Shown piece by piece: positions 27,818 to 37,511 of a stretch of 64,000 nt of DNA (position 1 is the stretch's first letter; each line of letters opens with the position of its first letter). The notes beneath the pieces are model-generated. The model was not told the DNA's origin and did not search any database. It saw nothing but the letters and a program-made list of their open reading frames with translations. Origin of the DNA: Methylophaga sp. (GTDB lineage Bacteria > Pseudomonadota > Gammaproteobacteria > Nitrosococcales > Methylophagaceae); NCBI RefSeq assembly GCF_030651745.1, contig NZ_JAUSCC010000122.1:19659-83658 (forward strand), in the 5' to 3' direction. Both the position numbers and the translations under genes were made by a program.

Positions 27818-29019
27818 AGATCGATGCCTTCCATGGCTTCACGCTCGCCATTCTGCTGTTGTTTGTGGGCAAGGGCTTGGTGGCGCGTTCGGGCACTCTG
27901 CGTCGTTACAGCATTCCGGAATCCTTGGTGGGCGGCTTGGCCTGCGCCTTGGTTGTCTTCGTCCTGTACTACGGGATAGGGGTCACGGTCAGTTTCGATC
28001 TGGAAGCACGAGACGCGCTTCTGCTGTACTTTTTTGCCGCCATTGGCCTAAGTACCGACGCTCGCACGCTGCGCCATGGTGGACGGCCTTTGCTGATCCT
28101 GTCGGGATTGGCCATCGGCTTCATGGTGCTGCAGAACCTCGTTGGGATGGAGACGGCACGCGCATTCGGCCTGGATCCGCGCGCCGGACTCATGGTCGGG
28201 TCCATTTCCCTGACCGGCGGGGTGGGCACTACCTTGGCCTGGTCCGATTACTTCGTTCAAACCCTCGGCATTGCTCAGGCGCAGGAACTGGGGTTGGCGG
28301 CGAACATGATCGGCTTGATTGCGGCGTGCACCATCGGTGGCCCGATCGCAAGCCTACTCATGCGCAGATATCAACTTCGAGCCTCCGGGGACAGCACACT
28401 GGAGATTGGCACGCTGCATAGCGATGAGCAGCAGTCTCGCTTGGATTACTACGGTGTACTGCTGGCATTGCTCTGGCTCAACTTCGCCTTGATGTTGGGC
28501 TCCGGAATCAATGCCGTCGTTGCGCGCACTCCCGTCACGCTGCCTGCATTTGTTGGCTGCCTGCTGGCGGGAATCCTGCTGCGCATGATCGGCGACTGGA
28601 TGAGGCCGAATGGGCGCGGGCGTCTATGGAACTGGCCGAGCATGCAGCCGGGCATCGCTTTGATCTCCGACATGTCATTGGGCCTGTTTCTGACCATGGC
28701 GCTGATGGGCCTCAGACTCTGGGAGCTGCAGCCTGTACTTGCCTTCATCACCGTGGCAATGCTGGTGCAGATCATCCTGGTCATCGCATTCGTGCTTCTG
28801 ATCGTTTTTCGGGCAATGGGCAGGGATTACCAAGCCGCAGTGATGTGCGCCGGTTTCGGCGGAATCGCGCTGGGATCTACCGCCACCGCCATCGCCAACA
28901 TGACGGCGGTCACTCGGGAGCATGGCGCTGCGCGCGAGGCGTTCATTGTGGTGCCCCTGGTGTGCGGGTTCGTCATCGACATTGCGAACGCGCTGGTGAT
29001 CAGCCTGATGGCCGGTTAA
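27814..29019 (+). CDS. gltS: Sodium/glutamate symporter GltS
   Basis: 401 residues with ten or more hydrophobic helices. Family signatures are the first helix (GFTLAILLLFVGKGLVARSG), IPESLVGGL, AAIGLSTDARTLRHGG, SLTGGVGTTLAWSDYF, ANMIGLIAACTIGGPIAS, and AGFGGIALGSTATAIANM. The two GGxG-type re-entrant loops that bind sodium and glutamate are present. It imports glutamate with sodium at the inner membrane. The ATGA overlap with ackA shows co-translation. Glutamate uptake in this cluster might serve acid or osmotic stress, which is inference. Confidence 0.93.
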   Translation: MKIDAFHGFTLAILLLFVGKGLVARSGTLRRYSIPESLVGGLACALVVFVLYYGIGVTVSFDLEARDALLLYFFAAIGLSTDARTLRHGGRPLLILSGLAIGFMVLQNLVGMETARAFGLDPRAGLMVGSISLTGGVGTTLAWSDYFVQTLGIAQAQELGLAANMIGLIAACTIGGPIASLLMRRYQLRASGDSTLEIGTLHSDEQQSRLDYYGVLLALLWLNFALMLGSGINAVVARTPVTLPAFVGCLLAGILLRMIGDWMRPNGRGRLWNWPSMQPGIALISDMSLGLFLTMALMGLRLWELQPVLAFITVAMLVQIILVIAFVLLIVFRAMGRDYQAAVMCAGFGGIALGSTATAIANMTAVTREHGAAREAFIVVPLVCGFVIDIANALVISLMAG

Positions 29020-29199
29020 GACGAAAGAATTAACGGAATGCACCGGCAGGCGGAGACATCTCTAGCACGCTGGCACGGTGTCATCGCTAAAGCGCTGATG
29101 ACATGAGTGCCGGTGTGCATGAACACAAGCGAGCACAACTACCCCCGTGTTCAAACGAGGGCGCTCCATCTATTTGAATAGCAATTGAGGTAATGCGTT

Positions 29200-30951
29200 T
29201 TGACAAAAAATAAGAAAGGTAATACTTCATCGACAATCGTTCCGGCACTGGATATGCAAGCGCATATGGCTTGGGCCCAGGCTTGGTCCTCAATTTCACC
29301 TGAATCGTCGCTGTTGGCTTGGACTGATTGGGCAAGCCATTTAGCGAACAGCCCCGGAAAGCAATCGGAGCTTTTGGCTTTTGCAGGCTCCTTGTCTGAG
29401 CAATGGATGTCTCTGCTGAAAAAGAGCTTGGTCAGTCCGGACCAGGAAGTTGCATCTCCTGAACCGTCACCTACCAATGACCGTCGTTTCAACGATCCGG
29501 CATGGGATCAATGGCCCTACAACCTTTTCCGCAGTTCCTTTCTTATTCAATCCAAATGGTGGGAGCAAGCCACGCAAGGTGTATGGGGTGTTGATCCACA
29601 ACACGAACGCCTATTGGCGTTTGGCGCAAAGCAATGGCTGGAAATGGTATCGCCGACCAATTCTGCGCTTTTTAACCCCGTTGTCCTGAAAAAAACGATA
29701 GAAGAACAAGGCGCCAACCTGGCGCGTGGCATGTCCAACTTTCTCGATGACCTGCGCCGACAACTATCCGGTGAGCCTCCTGCGGGAACCGAGAACTTCG
29801 TCGTTGGGCGCGACGTGGCGGTGACGGAAGGAAAAGTCGTACTGAGGAATCAATTAATCGAGTTGATTCAATACACGCCCACTACCGCGAAAGTCCATCC
29901 TGAGCCAATACTGATCATTCCTGCCTGGATCATGAAGTACTACGTACTCGATCTATCTCCCCATAACTCGCTGATACGGTATCTCGTTGCACAAGGCCAT
30001 ACGGTTTTTTGCATCTCCTGGAAAAATCCGGATGCTAGTGATCGAGACTTGGGCATGGATGAGTATCTTGAGTTCGGCTTGCGTGCGGCGCTGGACGCCG
30101 TGACATCCATCGTCCCCGAGCAGGGAATCCACGCGGCTGGCTATTGCCTGGGCGGGACATTGCTGTCTATTGGGGCCTCGGCCATGGCGCGCGATGGCGA
30201 TACGCGGCTGGCGTCCGTAAGCCTGCTGGCTGCGCAGACGGACTTCAGCGAGCCAGGCGAGCTTGGCCTTCTCATCAACCAGAGCCAGGTGGCGCTATTG
30301 GAGGCCAGTATGGCTCAAACAGGCTACTTGAGTTCAAGCCAGATGAGTGGCGCTTTCCAGCTACTGCGCGCCTACGATCTTGTATGGTCTCGCATGATCG
30401 ACGAGTACGTGTTGGGCGATCGTCGGCCAATGACCGACCTGATGGCTTGGAATGCCGATGGGACTCGCCTGCCGGCGAAGATGCATTCGCAATATCTCCG
30501 ACGCCTTTACCTGAATAATGATCTCAGCGCAGGGCGCTATCCCGTCCTGGGTCGTCCGGTTTCAGTGGGAAACATCACCGTACCGATGTTTTGCGTCGGC
30601 ACTGCCTCCGATCATATTGCGCCGTGGCGCTCCGTTTACAAGCTGCATCTCCTGTCTTCAGCCGAACTGACTTTTGTATTGACCACCGGAGGGCACAACG
30701 GCGGCATCGTGAGCGAGCCTGGCCGAGGCAAGCGCCAGTATCAAATCCATACGCGCGCCGTGAATGAGGGGTACATGGCGCCGGACGAGTGGCAAGCCAC
30801 TGCACAGACGCATCTAGATTCGTGGTGGCCGGCATGGTCAGCATGGCTTCGAGAGCGCTCTGGTGAAGGTGTTGCGCCTCCGCTCATGGGGGCCGAATCC
30901 CGTGGATATCCCACTATTTGCGACGCCCCGGGGAAATATGTACGCAGCTGA
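29200..30951 (+). CDS. phaC: Polyhydroxyalkanoate synthase (class I-like PhaC)
   Basis: 583 residues, the length of class I synthases. The lipase-like box is GYCLGG, with the catalytic Cys near residue 316; the Asp is in ASDHIAPW and the His in GGHNGGIVSEPG. The conserved PAWIMKYYVLDLSP and VFCISWKNPDASDRDLGMDEY are present. It polymerises 3-hydroxyacyl-CoA on granules. The start is taken as TTG 29200 after GAGG; an ATG 54 bp further in is an alternative and no upstream in-frame ATG exists. The C-terminus carries a short extra tail. Phasin, reductase and acetyl-CoA supply genes upstream make a PHA unit. Confidence 0.92.
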   Translation: MTKNKKGNTSSTIVPALDMQAHMAWAQAWSSISPESSLLAWTDWASHLANSPGKQSELLAFAGSLSEQWMSLLKKSLVSPDQEVASPEPSPTNDRRFNDPAWDQWPYNLFRSSFLIQSKWWEQATQGVWGVDPQHERLLAFGAKQWLEMVSPTNSALFNPVVLKKTIEEQGANLARGMSNFLDDLRRQLSGEPPAGTENFVVGRDVAVTEGKVVLRNQLIELIQYTPTTAKVHPEPILIIPAWIMKYYVLDLSPHNSLIRYLVAQGHTVFCISWKNPDASDRDLGMDEYLEFGLRAALDAVTSIVPEQGIHAAGYCLGGTLLSIGASAMARDGDTRLASVSLLAAQTDFSEPGELGLLINQSQVALLEASMAQTGYLSSSQMSGAFQLLRAYDLVWSRMIDEYVLGDRRPMTDLMAWNADGTRLPAKMHSQYLRRLYLNNDLSAGRYPVLGRPVSVGNITVPMFCVGTASDHIAPWRSVYKLHLLSSAELTFVLTTGGHNGGIVSEPGRGKRQYQIHTRAVNEGYMAPDEWQATAQTHLDSWWPAWSAWLRERSGEGVAPPLMGAESRGYPTICDAPGKYVRS

Positions 30952-31037
30952 ATACGCGCATACCGCGTCCGCTATTGCGACACGCTATGCGCAATATCTA
31001 TTCGACACCCCACCTACTTTGATAACTGGAGACATTC

Positions 31038-31532
31038 ATGTACTCAAGACTGCTGGTTCCGCTCGACGGAAGTTCTACCGCCAATTTGGCCCTCCACCAC
31101 GCCGCGGTGCTGGCACGCCTAAGCGGTGCAACCATCATCTTGCTGCACATTATCGAGGAAATGAAGCACAGCAACGGCTTCGAGAGGCCGAGAATTTACC
31201 TTGAAGAAGTAAGGCCAGGCTTCCTGGCGGCCGGGCAGAAGCTGCTCGACGAGGCGGCGCTGCGGCTGAGACAGGAAGGCTTGACGGTAGAGACCGTCCT
31301 TCTGGAGAGCAAGGGCGAGCGCGTCTCGGTACTTATCGCGCAGCAGGCACTGGCTACCGGATGCGAGCTGGTGGTGCTGGGCACCCACGGACGTCGGGGC
31401 GTGGACAGGCTGCTGCTGGGAAGCGATGCCGAGCAGCTCGCTCGGATCGCACCGGTTCCCGTGATGCTGGTACGCCAGCCCCATTCTGTCATTGCTACTG
31501 CAACCCCTGGGCACGGTGGCATGCCAGCGTGA
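31038..31532 (+). CDS. Universal stress protein (UspA family)
   Basis: 164 residues from ATG 31038 after CTGGAGA. It begins MYSRLLVPLDGSSTANLALH and ends with the nucleotide-binding motif VVLGTHGRRGVDRLLLGSDA followed by PVPVMLVRQ, so it is of the ATP-binding UspA type. It is cytoplasmic and linked by family to survival under starvation, oxygen limitation or membrane stress. It overlaps the LpxR-like gene by 4 bp. Its presence among energy-metabolism genes supports a stress role for the whole block. Confidence 0.92.
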   Translation: MYSRLLVPLDGSSTANLALHHAAVLARLSGATIILLHIIEEMKHSNGFERPRIYLEEVRPGFLAAGQKLLDEAALRLRQEGLTVETVLLESKGERVSVLIAQQALATGCELVVLGTHGRRGVDRLLLGSDAEQLARIAPVPVMLVRQPHSVIATATPGHGGMPA

Positions 31533-32602
31533 CGAAAGTTCAGCCCACTGACCTCGCTGAATGGAGGCTCAGAGTCGCAGCTACCTTGCTGCTGCTGTCG
31601 CTGAGTGCCTGCGCGCAGGCACAGTCCTGCCACCGTGACAATCCGCTGCGCTCGACCGGAACGCTCAATCTGCGGATCGACAACGACATGTTCGGCGGCA
31701 TGGGACAGGATCAAGGGTACTCCAACGGGTTTCTCGCCAGTTGGGTTTCCCCCAACCTCGTGGACTATAGCGATGACCCTTGTCTACCGCGTCTCGTCCG
31801 TGGGCTGAATCGCTTTCTCACGATGCTCCAACCCCAAGGCTTCGACGAACAGAACATGACCATCGGCTTCGGGCAGATGATGTACACCCCGAACGACAAA
31901 ACGCGCAGCGATCTCATCAAGGATGATCGTCCTTTCGCGGGCGCCTTGATGTTGAGCCTTGGCTATAACGCGAGGCGGGGCGATACGCTGCGCACTTCGC
32001 AACTCCGCGTGGGGGTGGTGGGGCCCTCCTCCCAGGCCAGGCAAGTCCAGAACTGGTGGCATGACACCGTCGGAGTGGACAGATTCAATGGCTGGAGACA
32101 TCAACTGCGCGACGAACCCGTGCTGCAGTTGCTCCACGAACGCCGAACACGAGTCATCAGGCAAGAAAACGTCAGCGGTTGGGGTTGGGATCTGACCCGC
32201 CACTGGGGCGGCAGCTTGGGCAATTTCGCCACCTACGCGAATGTCGGCGGAGAACTGCGCTATGGCCTACGCCTGCCGGACGACTTAGGCACCGCACCGC
32301 TGCGCCCGGCTGGAGAAAACACCTCGCCCGTGCGTAAGACCGCTGGCAGCAACTGGAACGGGCACCTGTTCGTGGCACTCGACGGTCGCTGGGTTTTGCA
32401 CGACATCACGTTGGACGGCAATACGTTCAAGTCCAGTCATAGTGTTGATAAACGGCCATTCGTGGCCGATGTGGGCTATGGCATCGCGATGACTCAGGGC
32501 AACTGGCGCATCGCGATAGCCCGCTACCACCGCACCCGCGAATTTCGTGGACAAAAGGAAATCCCGGTCTACGGAACGATCACCGTAGGACGGCGATTCT
32601 GA
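31529..32602 (+). CDS. LpxR-like outer-membrane lipid A deacylase (DUF2219)
   Basis: 357 residues from GTG 31529 (VTKVQPTDLAEW), overlapping the uspA stop. A signal peptide (VAATLLLLSLSACAQAQS) is followed by the family start GTLNLRIDNDMFGGMGQDQG and YSNGFLASWVSP, with the conserved Asn/Asp calcium and catalytic positions, DDRPFAGALMLSLGYNARRG, ELRYGLRLPDDLGT, and a C-terminal beta strand YGTITVGRRF ending in Phe, as in outer-membrane barrels. LpxR removes the 3'-acyloxyacyl chain of lipid A. The frame opens upstream inside uspA but a start there is unlikely. Confidence 0.85.
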   Translation: MTKVQPTDLAEWRLRVAATLLLLSLSACAQAQSCHRDNPLRSTGTLNLRIDNDMFGGMGQDQGYSNGFLASWVSPNLVDYSDDPCLPRLVRGLNRFLTMLQPQGFDEQNMTIGFGQMMYTPNDKTRSDLIKDDRPFAGALMLSLGYNARRGDTLRTSQLRVGVVGPSSQARQVQNWWHDTVGVDRFNGWRHQLRDEPVLQLLHERRTRVIRQENVSGWGWDLTRHWGGSLGNFATYANVGGELRYGLRLPDDLGTAPLRPAGENTSPVRKTAGSNWNGHLFVALDGRWVLHDITLDGNTFKSSHSVDKRPFVADVGYGIAMTQGNWRIAIARYHRTREFRGQKEIPVYGTITVGRRF

Positions 32603-32803
32603 TGCAGATCGATTCCTTGAACGCCATGCAAGCCACTCTGTTGCTGTTCATGACAAGAGCCTGGTTGCTTGTGGAGCTACCACGTCGACGCAGTACTGCC
32701 AATGCCGTCGTCATTAGCCAGTTGGCAAGGTGAACACAGCGAGCTACGATAAGGCACCCGCGCTCGATAAGAGACCAAGGACAACAAATAAGGAGATAAA
32801 TGG

Positions 32804-33700
32804 ATGCAACGACTCACCCTGGCCCTACCCGGCAATGAAGATCTGGCCCGCGGCATCGCGCAGGCATGCGGCAGCGAAGCCGGCCGCATCGAAACGCGCC
32901 GATTCCCCGATGGCGAGAGCTATGTCCGGTTGCATGGCGAACCTGCCGATCGGATCGTGGATGTGATTTGCACGCTGGCCCATCCTGATCCGCAGTTCCT
33001 GCTTCTGGCTTTTGCCGCTGACGCGGCGCGCGAACTTGGCGCGCAAGAGGTGAACCTGATCGCACCGTATCTGGCCTACATGCGCCAGGACAAGCGATTC
33101 CATGACGGAGAAAGCGTGACGTCGCGGTCCTTCGCACGTCTGGTCTCATCGACCTTCGACAAGCTGCTCACGGTGGATCCGCATCTGCACCGCTATCCGA
33201 CACTATCAGCGGTCTACACGATCCCCACCATCACCTTGCATGCCGCACCACTGCTGGCCGACTGGATCGCGAATCATGTCGAAGAACCTTTGATCGTGGG
33301 CCCCGACGAGGAAAGCGAGCAGTGGGCCGGCGCCATCGCGTCCCGCATCGGCGTACCGCACGCTGTGCTTCGCAAGACACGCCATGGCGATCGCAGCGTG
33401 GACATCGATGTTCCCGACCTGTCGATCTGGCGCGGCAGAACGCCGGTGCTTGTGGACGACATCGCATCATCAGGCCGCACGCTCGCCGTCGCGGCGCGCA
33501 AGCTCGCCGAGCAAGGAATGCGCAAGCCGGAGTGCGTAGTGGTGCATGCCCTGTTCGCCGAGGATGCCTGGGCCCAATTGACACCGTTGTTTGCCCGAAT
33601 TACGTCCACCGACGCAGTACCGCATCCGAGCAACCGGATTGGTCTCGCTTCGCTGATTGCCGACGCTCTCTCTAGCGGGAAAACCGATCCGCGAGGCTGA
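32804..33700 (+). CDS. prs: Ribose-phosphate pyrophosphokinase (PRPP synthetase)
   Basis: 298 residues, slightly shorter than housekeeping Prs (about 315), with AAGGAGAT upstream. Motifs: RRFPDGESYVRLHGE, NLIAPYLAYMRQDKRFHDGE, SVTSRSFARLVS, TVDPHLHRY, and the PRPP loop VLVDDIASSGRTLAVAARKL. It forms PRPP from ribose 5-phosphate and ATP. It is probably a second, accessory copy. A gap of 201 bp precedes it, then it runs with the phosphoketolase, beta-CASP and phosphorylase genes, suggesting a pentose/nucleotide module. Confidence 0.92.
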   Translation: MQRLTLALPGNEDLARGIAQACGSEAGRIETRRFPDGESYVRLHGEPADRIVDVICTLAHPDPQFLLLAFAADAARELGAQEVNLIAPYLAYMRQDKRFHDGESVTSRSFARLVSSTFDKLLTVDPHLHRYPTLSAVYTIPTITLHAAPLLADWIANHVEEPLIVGPDEESEQWAGAIASRIGVPHAVLRKTRHGDRSVDIDVPDLSIWRGRTPVLVDDIASSGRTLAVAARKLAEQGMRKPECVVVHALFAEDAWAQLTPLFARITSTDAVPHPSNRIGLASLIADALSSGKTDPRG

Positions 33701-33738
33701 TCTTTTTATCGATCCAACTATTTTCAAGGAGACCTGAA

Positions 33739-36117
33739 ATGTCCTCTCAAGCTAACCTCGCAACCGATTGGCGTGCTGGTTACGGGCCCATCGCGCACAG
33801 GTCTGAAACCATCGAACGTATGCAGGCCCTAGTGCAACGTCTGGTCGCGCAAAGGCGTATAGCAGACGAAGCCTCGGCCCATGCGCTGCTGGCTGCAGCC
33901 GACCGGGTGGCCTGCACGGCCATGAGCGTAGTGGCGCATATGACCTATGCCCGGCGCATCGACCGAAGCGGCTGCCCACTGGGCTCCGATGATTTCAAAC
34001 AAACGCCCGAAGGCCACACCGGCGGCTCGCTCAACATGGTGCCAGCCTTCGTGGGTTATCTGTTGGCCAACGCGCTGACCGGGACGACACGCGGCTGGCT
34101 CATGGGGCAGGGGCACTGCGTGGCCGCGATCGAGGCGGTGAACGCACTGACCGGCGATGTATCCGCCGCCCAGCGTGGACGCTACGACCGCAGCGAGGCG
34201 GGCCTGTCGCTCCTGATCGCGGACTTCTACTCCTATGCCATCGATAAGCAGGGTCGGCCCGCGGTACCGCTGGGTAGCCATGCCGGGCCGAACACGGCCG
34301 GCGCGATCTCCGAAGGCGGCTATCTGGGGTTCGCCGGGCTGCAGTATGTGCACACGCCGTTGCCGGGAGAAAGCCTGGTGGCATTCCTCAGTGATGGCGC
34401 TTTCGAGGAACAACGTGGCTCGGACTGGGCGCCGCGCTGGTGGCGCGCCGAGGACTGCGGCTTCGCCATCCCGGTCATGATTCTCAACGGACGGCGCATC
34501 GAGCAGCGCACCCAGATCGTGCAGGAAGGTGGCGCTACCTGGCTGGCCGAGGACCTGCGCCACAACGGCTTCGATCCGGTCATCGTTGATGGACGTGATC
34601 CGATGGCGATCGCATGGGCCATTGTTGAAGCCGAAGACACGCTGAGCGCCTTCGCCGCACGCTCGGATCGGCGCTATCCGGTCAAGCTGCCCTACGTGAT
34701 CGCCGAGACGGAGAAAGGTTTTGGCTTCCCGGGCGCGGCGACCAATGCCGCCCACAACCTGCCGCTGAACGGCAATCCGCGCGAGGATGCGCAGGCACGC
34801 GAGGCCTTCAACGCAGGGGCTGCGGCGCTGTTCGTGCCCGAGAGCGAACTGGAAAACGCGCTCACCGTCCTTGCGAATCACGGCCAGAGCCAGCGCTCGC
34901 GCGAAAGCGAGCACCCCATGGCCCTACGCCATCCAGCGAGCCCTCATCTGCCGATGCCGGCCTGGGCGCCAACTGAGGTATCGGGCAGCGCCATGTCCGC
35001 ACTGGACCGTTGGTTCGTGGAGCTAGTGCAGGCAAATCCACAGTTGCGCATCCGGATCGGCAATCCCGATGAACTGGCCAGCAACAAGATGGGGACCACG
35101 CTAGCGCTGCTCAAGCACCGCGTCAACGTGCCCGAACCCGGCGTCCCGGAATCGACGGATGGCTCGGTGGTCACCGCACTCAATGAAGAAGCCGTTGCGG
35201 CCGCCGCCCTCGCCAACAAAGGGGGGCTGAACCTGATCGTCAGCTACGAGGCATTCGCGGTCAAGATGCTTGGATTGATGCGCCAGGAGATCATCTTCGC
35301 GCGTCGGCAGAAGGAGCTGGGCCAGCCGCCAGGCTGGATCTCCGTCCCGCTGATCGTCACATCCCACACCTGGGAGAACAGCAAGAACGAGCAGTCACAC
35401 CAGGACCCGACCATTGGCGAAGCATTGCTGGGGGAGATGTCGGACACCGCACGCGTGTTGTTCCCGGTGGATGCCAACACGGCGTCCGCCGCGCTGCGAG
35501 CGGTCTACGCCAGCCGGGGCCAAGTGGCCTGTGTGGTGGTCTCCAAGCGCGACACGCCGAATCACTTCAACGCCGCCGCCGCTCAATCGCTGGTTGAGCA
35601 CGGAGCAGCCCATGTAGCCGGCGATCCGGCTACAGCACAACTGCAGTTCGTGGTGATTGGCGCCTACCAGTTGGAGGAAGCGTTCAAAGCCCACGCCCGC
35701 CTGGAGCGCCATGGACTTGCGTCGTGCGTCACTGTAGTGATCGAACCCGGCCGCCTGCGCATTCCGCGAGATGACCTTGAGGCCACCTTCGTGGTCGGTG
35801 ACGAAGCCCTGCAAGCACTCTTCCCGCCTCACCTGCCGCGCGTGTTGATGAGCCATACCCGCCCTGAGCCGATGCTGGGCGTGCTGCGCCGCATTGACAG
35901 CGGCCCCTCGAAGACGCGGGCTTTGGGCTACATCAACCGCGGCGGCACACTCGATGTGGCTGGAATGCTGATCGCCAACCGCTGCACCTGGGCGGACGCC
36001 ATCTATGCGGCTGCGCAAGTGACCGGCTGGAACAGTTCGCAGGTTGCTGCGGCCGCGACCGACGCGCGAATTTCAAGTGGTTCTGACGCGGTCCGCGGCG
36101 ACCGCGCCGGTTCCTGA
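33739..36117 (+). CDS. Phosphoketolase-like enzyme (XFP family, divergent)
   Basis: 792 residues, the typical phosphoketolase length, with AAGGAGA upstream. Family landmarks: GHTGGSLNMVPAFVGYL, WLMGQGHCVAAIEAVNA, ISEGGYLGFAGLQ, the thiamine diphosphate segment LSDGAFEEQRGSDWAPRWW followed by VMILNGRRIEQRT, and the C-terminal domain with SYEAFAVKMLGLMRQ and FNAAAAQSLVEHGAAH. XFP enzymes split xylulose 5-phosphate or fructose 6-phosphate with phosphate into acetyl phosphate and an aldose phosphate. The TPP motif differs from the classical GDGEAETG, so substrate range may differ. Acetate kinase and Pta-like enzymes nearby support acetyl phosphate as product. Confidence 0.82.
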   Translation: MSSQANLATDWRAGYGPIAHRSETIERMQALVQRLVAQRRIADEASAHALLAAADRVACTAMSVVAHMTYARRIDRSGCPLGSDDFKQTPEGHTGGSLNMVPAFVGYLLANALTGTTRGWLMGQGHCVAAIEAVNALTGDVSAAQRGRYDRSEAGLSLLIADFYSYAIDKQGRPAVPLGSHAGPNTAGAISEGGYLGFAGLQYVHTPLPGESLVAFLSDGAFEEQRGSDWAPRWWRAEDCGFAIPVMILNGRRIEQRTQIVQEGGATWLAEDLRHNGFDPVIVDGRDPMAIAWAIVEAEDTLSAFAARSDRRYPVKLPYVIAETEKGFGFPGAATNAAHNLPLNGNPREDAQAREAFNAGAAALFVPESELENALTVLANHGQSQRSRESEHPMALRHPASPHLPMPAWAPTEVSGSAMSALDRWFVELVQANPQLRIRIGNPDELASNKMGTTLALLKHRVNVPEPGVPESTDGSVVTALNEEAVAAAALANKGGLNLIVSYEAFAVKMLGLMRQEIIFARRQKELGQPPGWISVPLIVTSHTWENSKNEQSHQDPTIGEALLGEMSDTARVLFPVDANTASAALRAVYASRGQVACVVVSKRDTPNHFNAAAAQSLVEHGAAHVAGDPATAQLQFVVIGAYQLEEAFKAHARLERHGLASCVTVVIEPGRLRIPRDDLEATFVVGDEALQALFPPHLPRVLMSHTRPEPMLGVLRRIDSGPSKTRALGYINRGGTLDVAGMLIANRCTWADAIYAAAQVTGWNSSQVAAAATDARISSGSDAVRGDRAGS

Positions 36118-36152
36118 TTTCACAACCCACCAACAAGAGAGGAGACAAATAC

Positions 36153-37511
36153 ATGCTCTCATTGACCAGCCTGGGTGGTGCCGGCACCGTCACCGGCTCC
36201 AAGCACCTTATCACCCATGGCAATACCCGCATTCTGATCGACTGCGGACTGTTCCAGGGATTGAAAAACCTGCGCGAACTTAATTGGCAGCGCCTGGCCG
36301 TTGAACCCAAGGACATCGATGCGGTCGTACTGACGCATGCGCACCTGGATCATTGTGGGTATCTGCCCCGATTGGTGCTGGACGGGTTCCGCGGGAAGAT
36401 TTTCTCGACCTCAGCCACGCGAGATGTCGCCGAACTCATCCTGCTCGACAGTGCCTGGTTGCAAGAGAAGGACGCCGAGTTCGCCAATCGAAAAGGATTT
36501 TCCAAACACAAGCCAGCCCTTCCGCTGTATCGGGTTCGGGATGCAGAACGTGCGCTCCTGCAGTTCAAACCGGTGCCGCTGCATCAAGAGACGGAATTGC
36601 CGGGCAATGCCCGTCTACTGCTGCGCAGCGCTGGTCACATTCTTGGGGCGGCGACGGTTCAGATCGACATTGGCGGCAAGCGTTTGGTGTTCTCCGGCGA
36701 CCTGGGGCGCTATGACGATGTGGTCATGCCTGATCCTGAACCCGTCACGGCAGCGGACTACATCATCATCGAGTCCACCTATGGCAATCGTCGTCATGAC
36801 CGTTCCGATGCCGTCGAAGCGCTGGGCGACATCATCGAGCGCACGACTCGCCGCGGAGGCACCGTAGTGATTCCCGCTTTTGCCGTTGGACGAGCGCAGT
36901 CGTTGATCTACGACTTGTGGCTGTTGCGACAGCGCGGTCGGCTCCGCACCGTGCCCGTCTATCTGGACAGTCCGATGGCCACCAGCGCAACTGCGCTGCT
37001 GCACCGCCATGCCGACGACCACAAGCTCGCACAACACGATTTCGAGGCGGCATTCTCAGAAGTCACATACATGCGCGACGTTAAAGAGTCCAAGGCGCTA
37101 TCGGCGAATCGCTACCCCAAGGTGATTATTTCCGCCAGCGGCATGGCCACCGGTGGCCGCGTGCTGCATCACATAGAAGCGTTTGGCGGCAGTCATCAGA
37201 ACACGCTGCTGTTCTCTGGATTTCAGGCCGCAGGTACGCGCGGACGCAAACTGCTTGAGGGCGCTCGCGAAGTCAAAATTCATGGGCGCTGGATGCCGAT
37301 CAAGGCGGAGGTCGCCGAGCTTGCGATGTTGTCGGCTCATGCCGACAGCGATGAGCTGATGCGATGGCTGCGCAGCTTTACCAAGGCACCGGAAAGAGTG
37401 TTCATTGTTCACGGTGAATCCGATGCCTCCGAGGCGCTGCGCGAACGTATCCAGCGCGAACTCAATTGGCACGCATCGGTGTCCATGCAAAACCAGGAAT
37501 TCGCCCTGTGA
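36153..37511 (+). CDS. Metallo-beta-lactamase/beta-CASP RNase-like protein
   Basis: 452 residues with AGAGGAG before ATG. The MBL core has the metal motif LTHAHLDHCGYLP, SAGHILGAATV and FSGDLGRYDD; the beta-CASP part has VYLDSPMATSATAL, ISASGMATGGRVLHH and SGFQAAGTRGRKLL; the C-terminal HSAHADSDEL-like motif is SAHADSDELMRWL, with IVHGESDA. Such proteins are usually RNases or RNA-processing factors (YsgB/CPSF-100-like in bacteria). It overlaps the following phosphorylase gene by 4 bp. A role in RNA turnover that yields nucleoside monophosphates would fit the neighbour, but this is inference. Confidence 0.9.
   Translation: MLSLTSLGGAGTVTGSKHLITHGNTRILIDCGLFQGLKNLRELNWQRLAVEPKDIDAVVLTHAHLDHCGYLPRLVLDGFRGKIFSTSATRDVAELILLDSAWLQEKDAEFANRKGFSKHKPALPLYRVRDAERALLQFKPVPLHQETELPGNARLLLRSAGHILGAATVQIDIGGKRLVFSGDLGRYDDVVMPDPEPVTAADYIIIESTYGNRRHDRSDAVEALGDIIERTTRRGGTVVIPAFAVGRAQSLIYDLWLLRQRGRLRTVPVYLDSPMATSATALLHRHADDHKLAQHDFEAAFSEVTYMRDVKESKALSANRYPKVIISASGMATGGRVLHHIEAFGGSHQNTLLFSGFQAAGTRGRKLLEGAREVKIHGRWMPIKAEVAELAMLSAHADSDELMRWLRSFTKAPERVFIVHGESDASEALRERIQRELNWHASVSMQNQEFAL

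Noticed and set aside
33829..34914. A 361-codon minus-strand frame opposite the phosphoketolase gene
   Set aside because: Antisense shadow; codon pattern follows the plus-strand gene.
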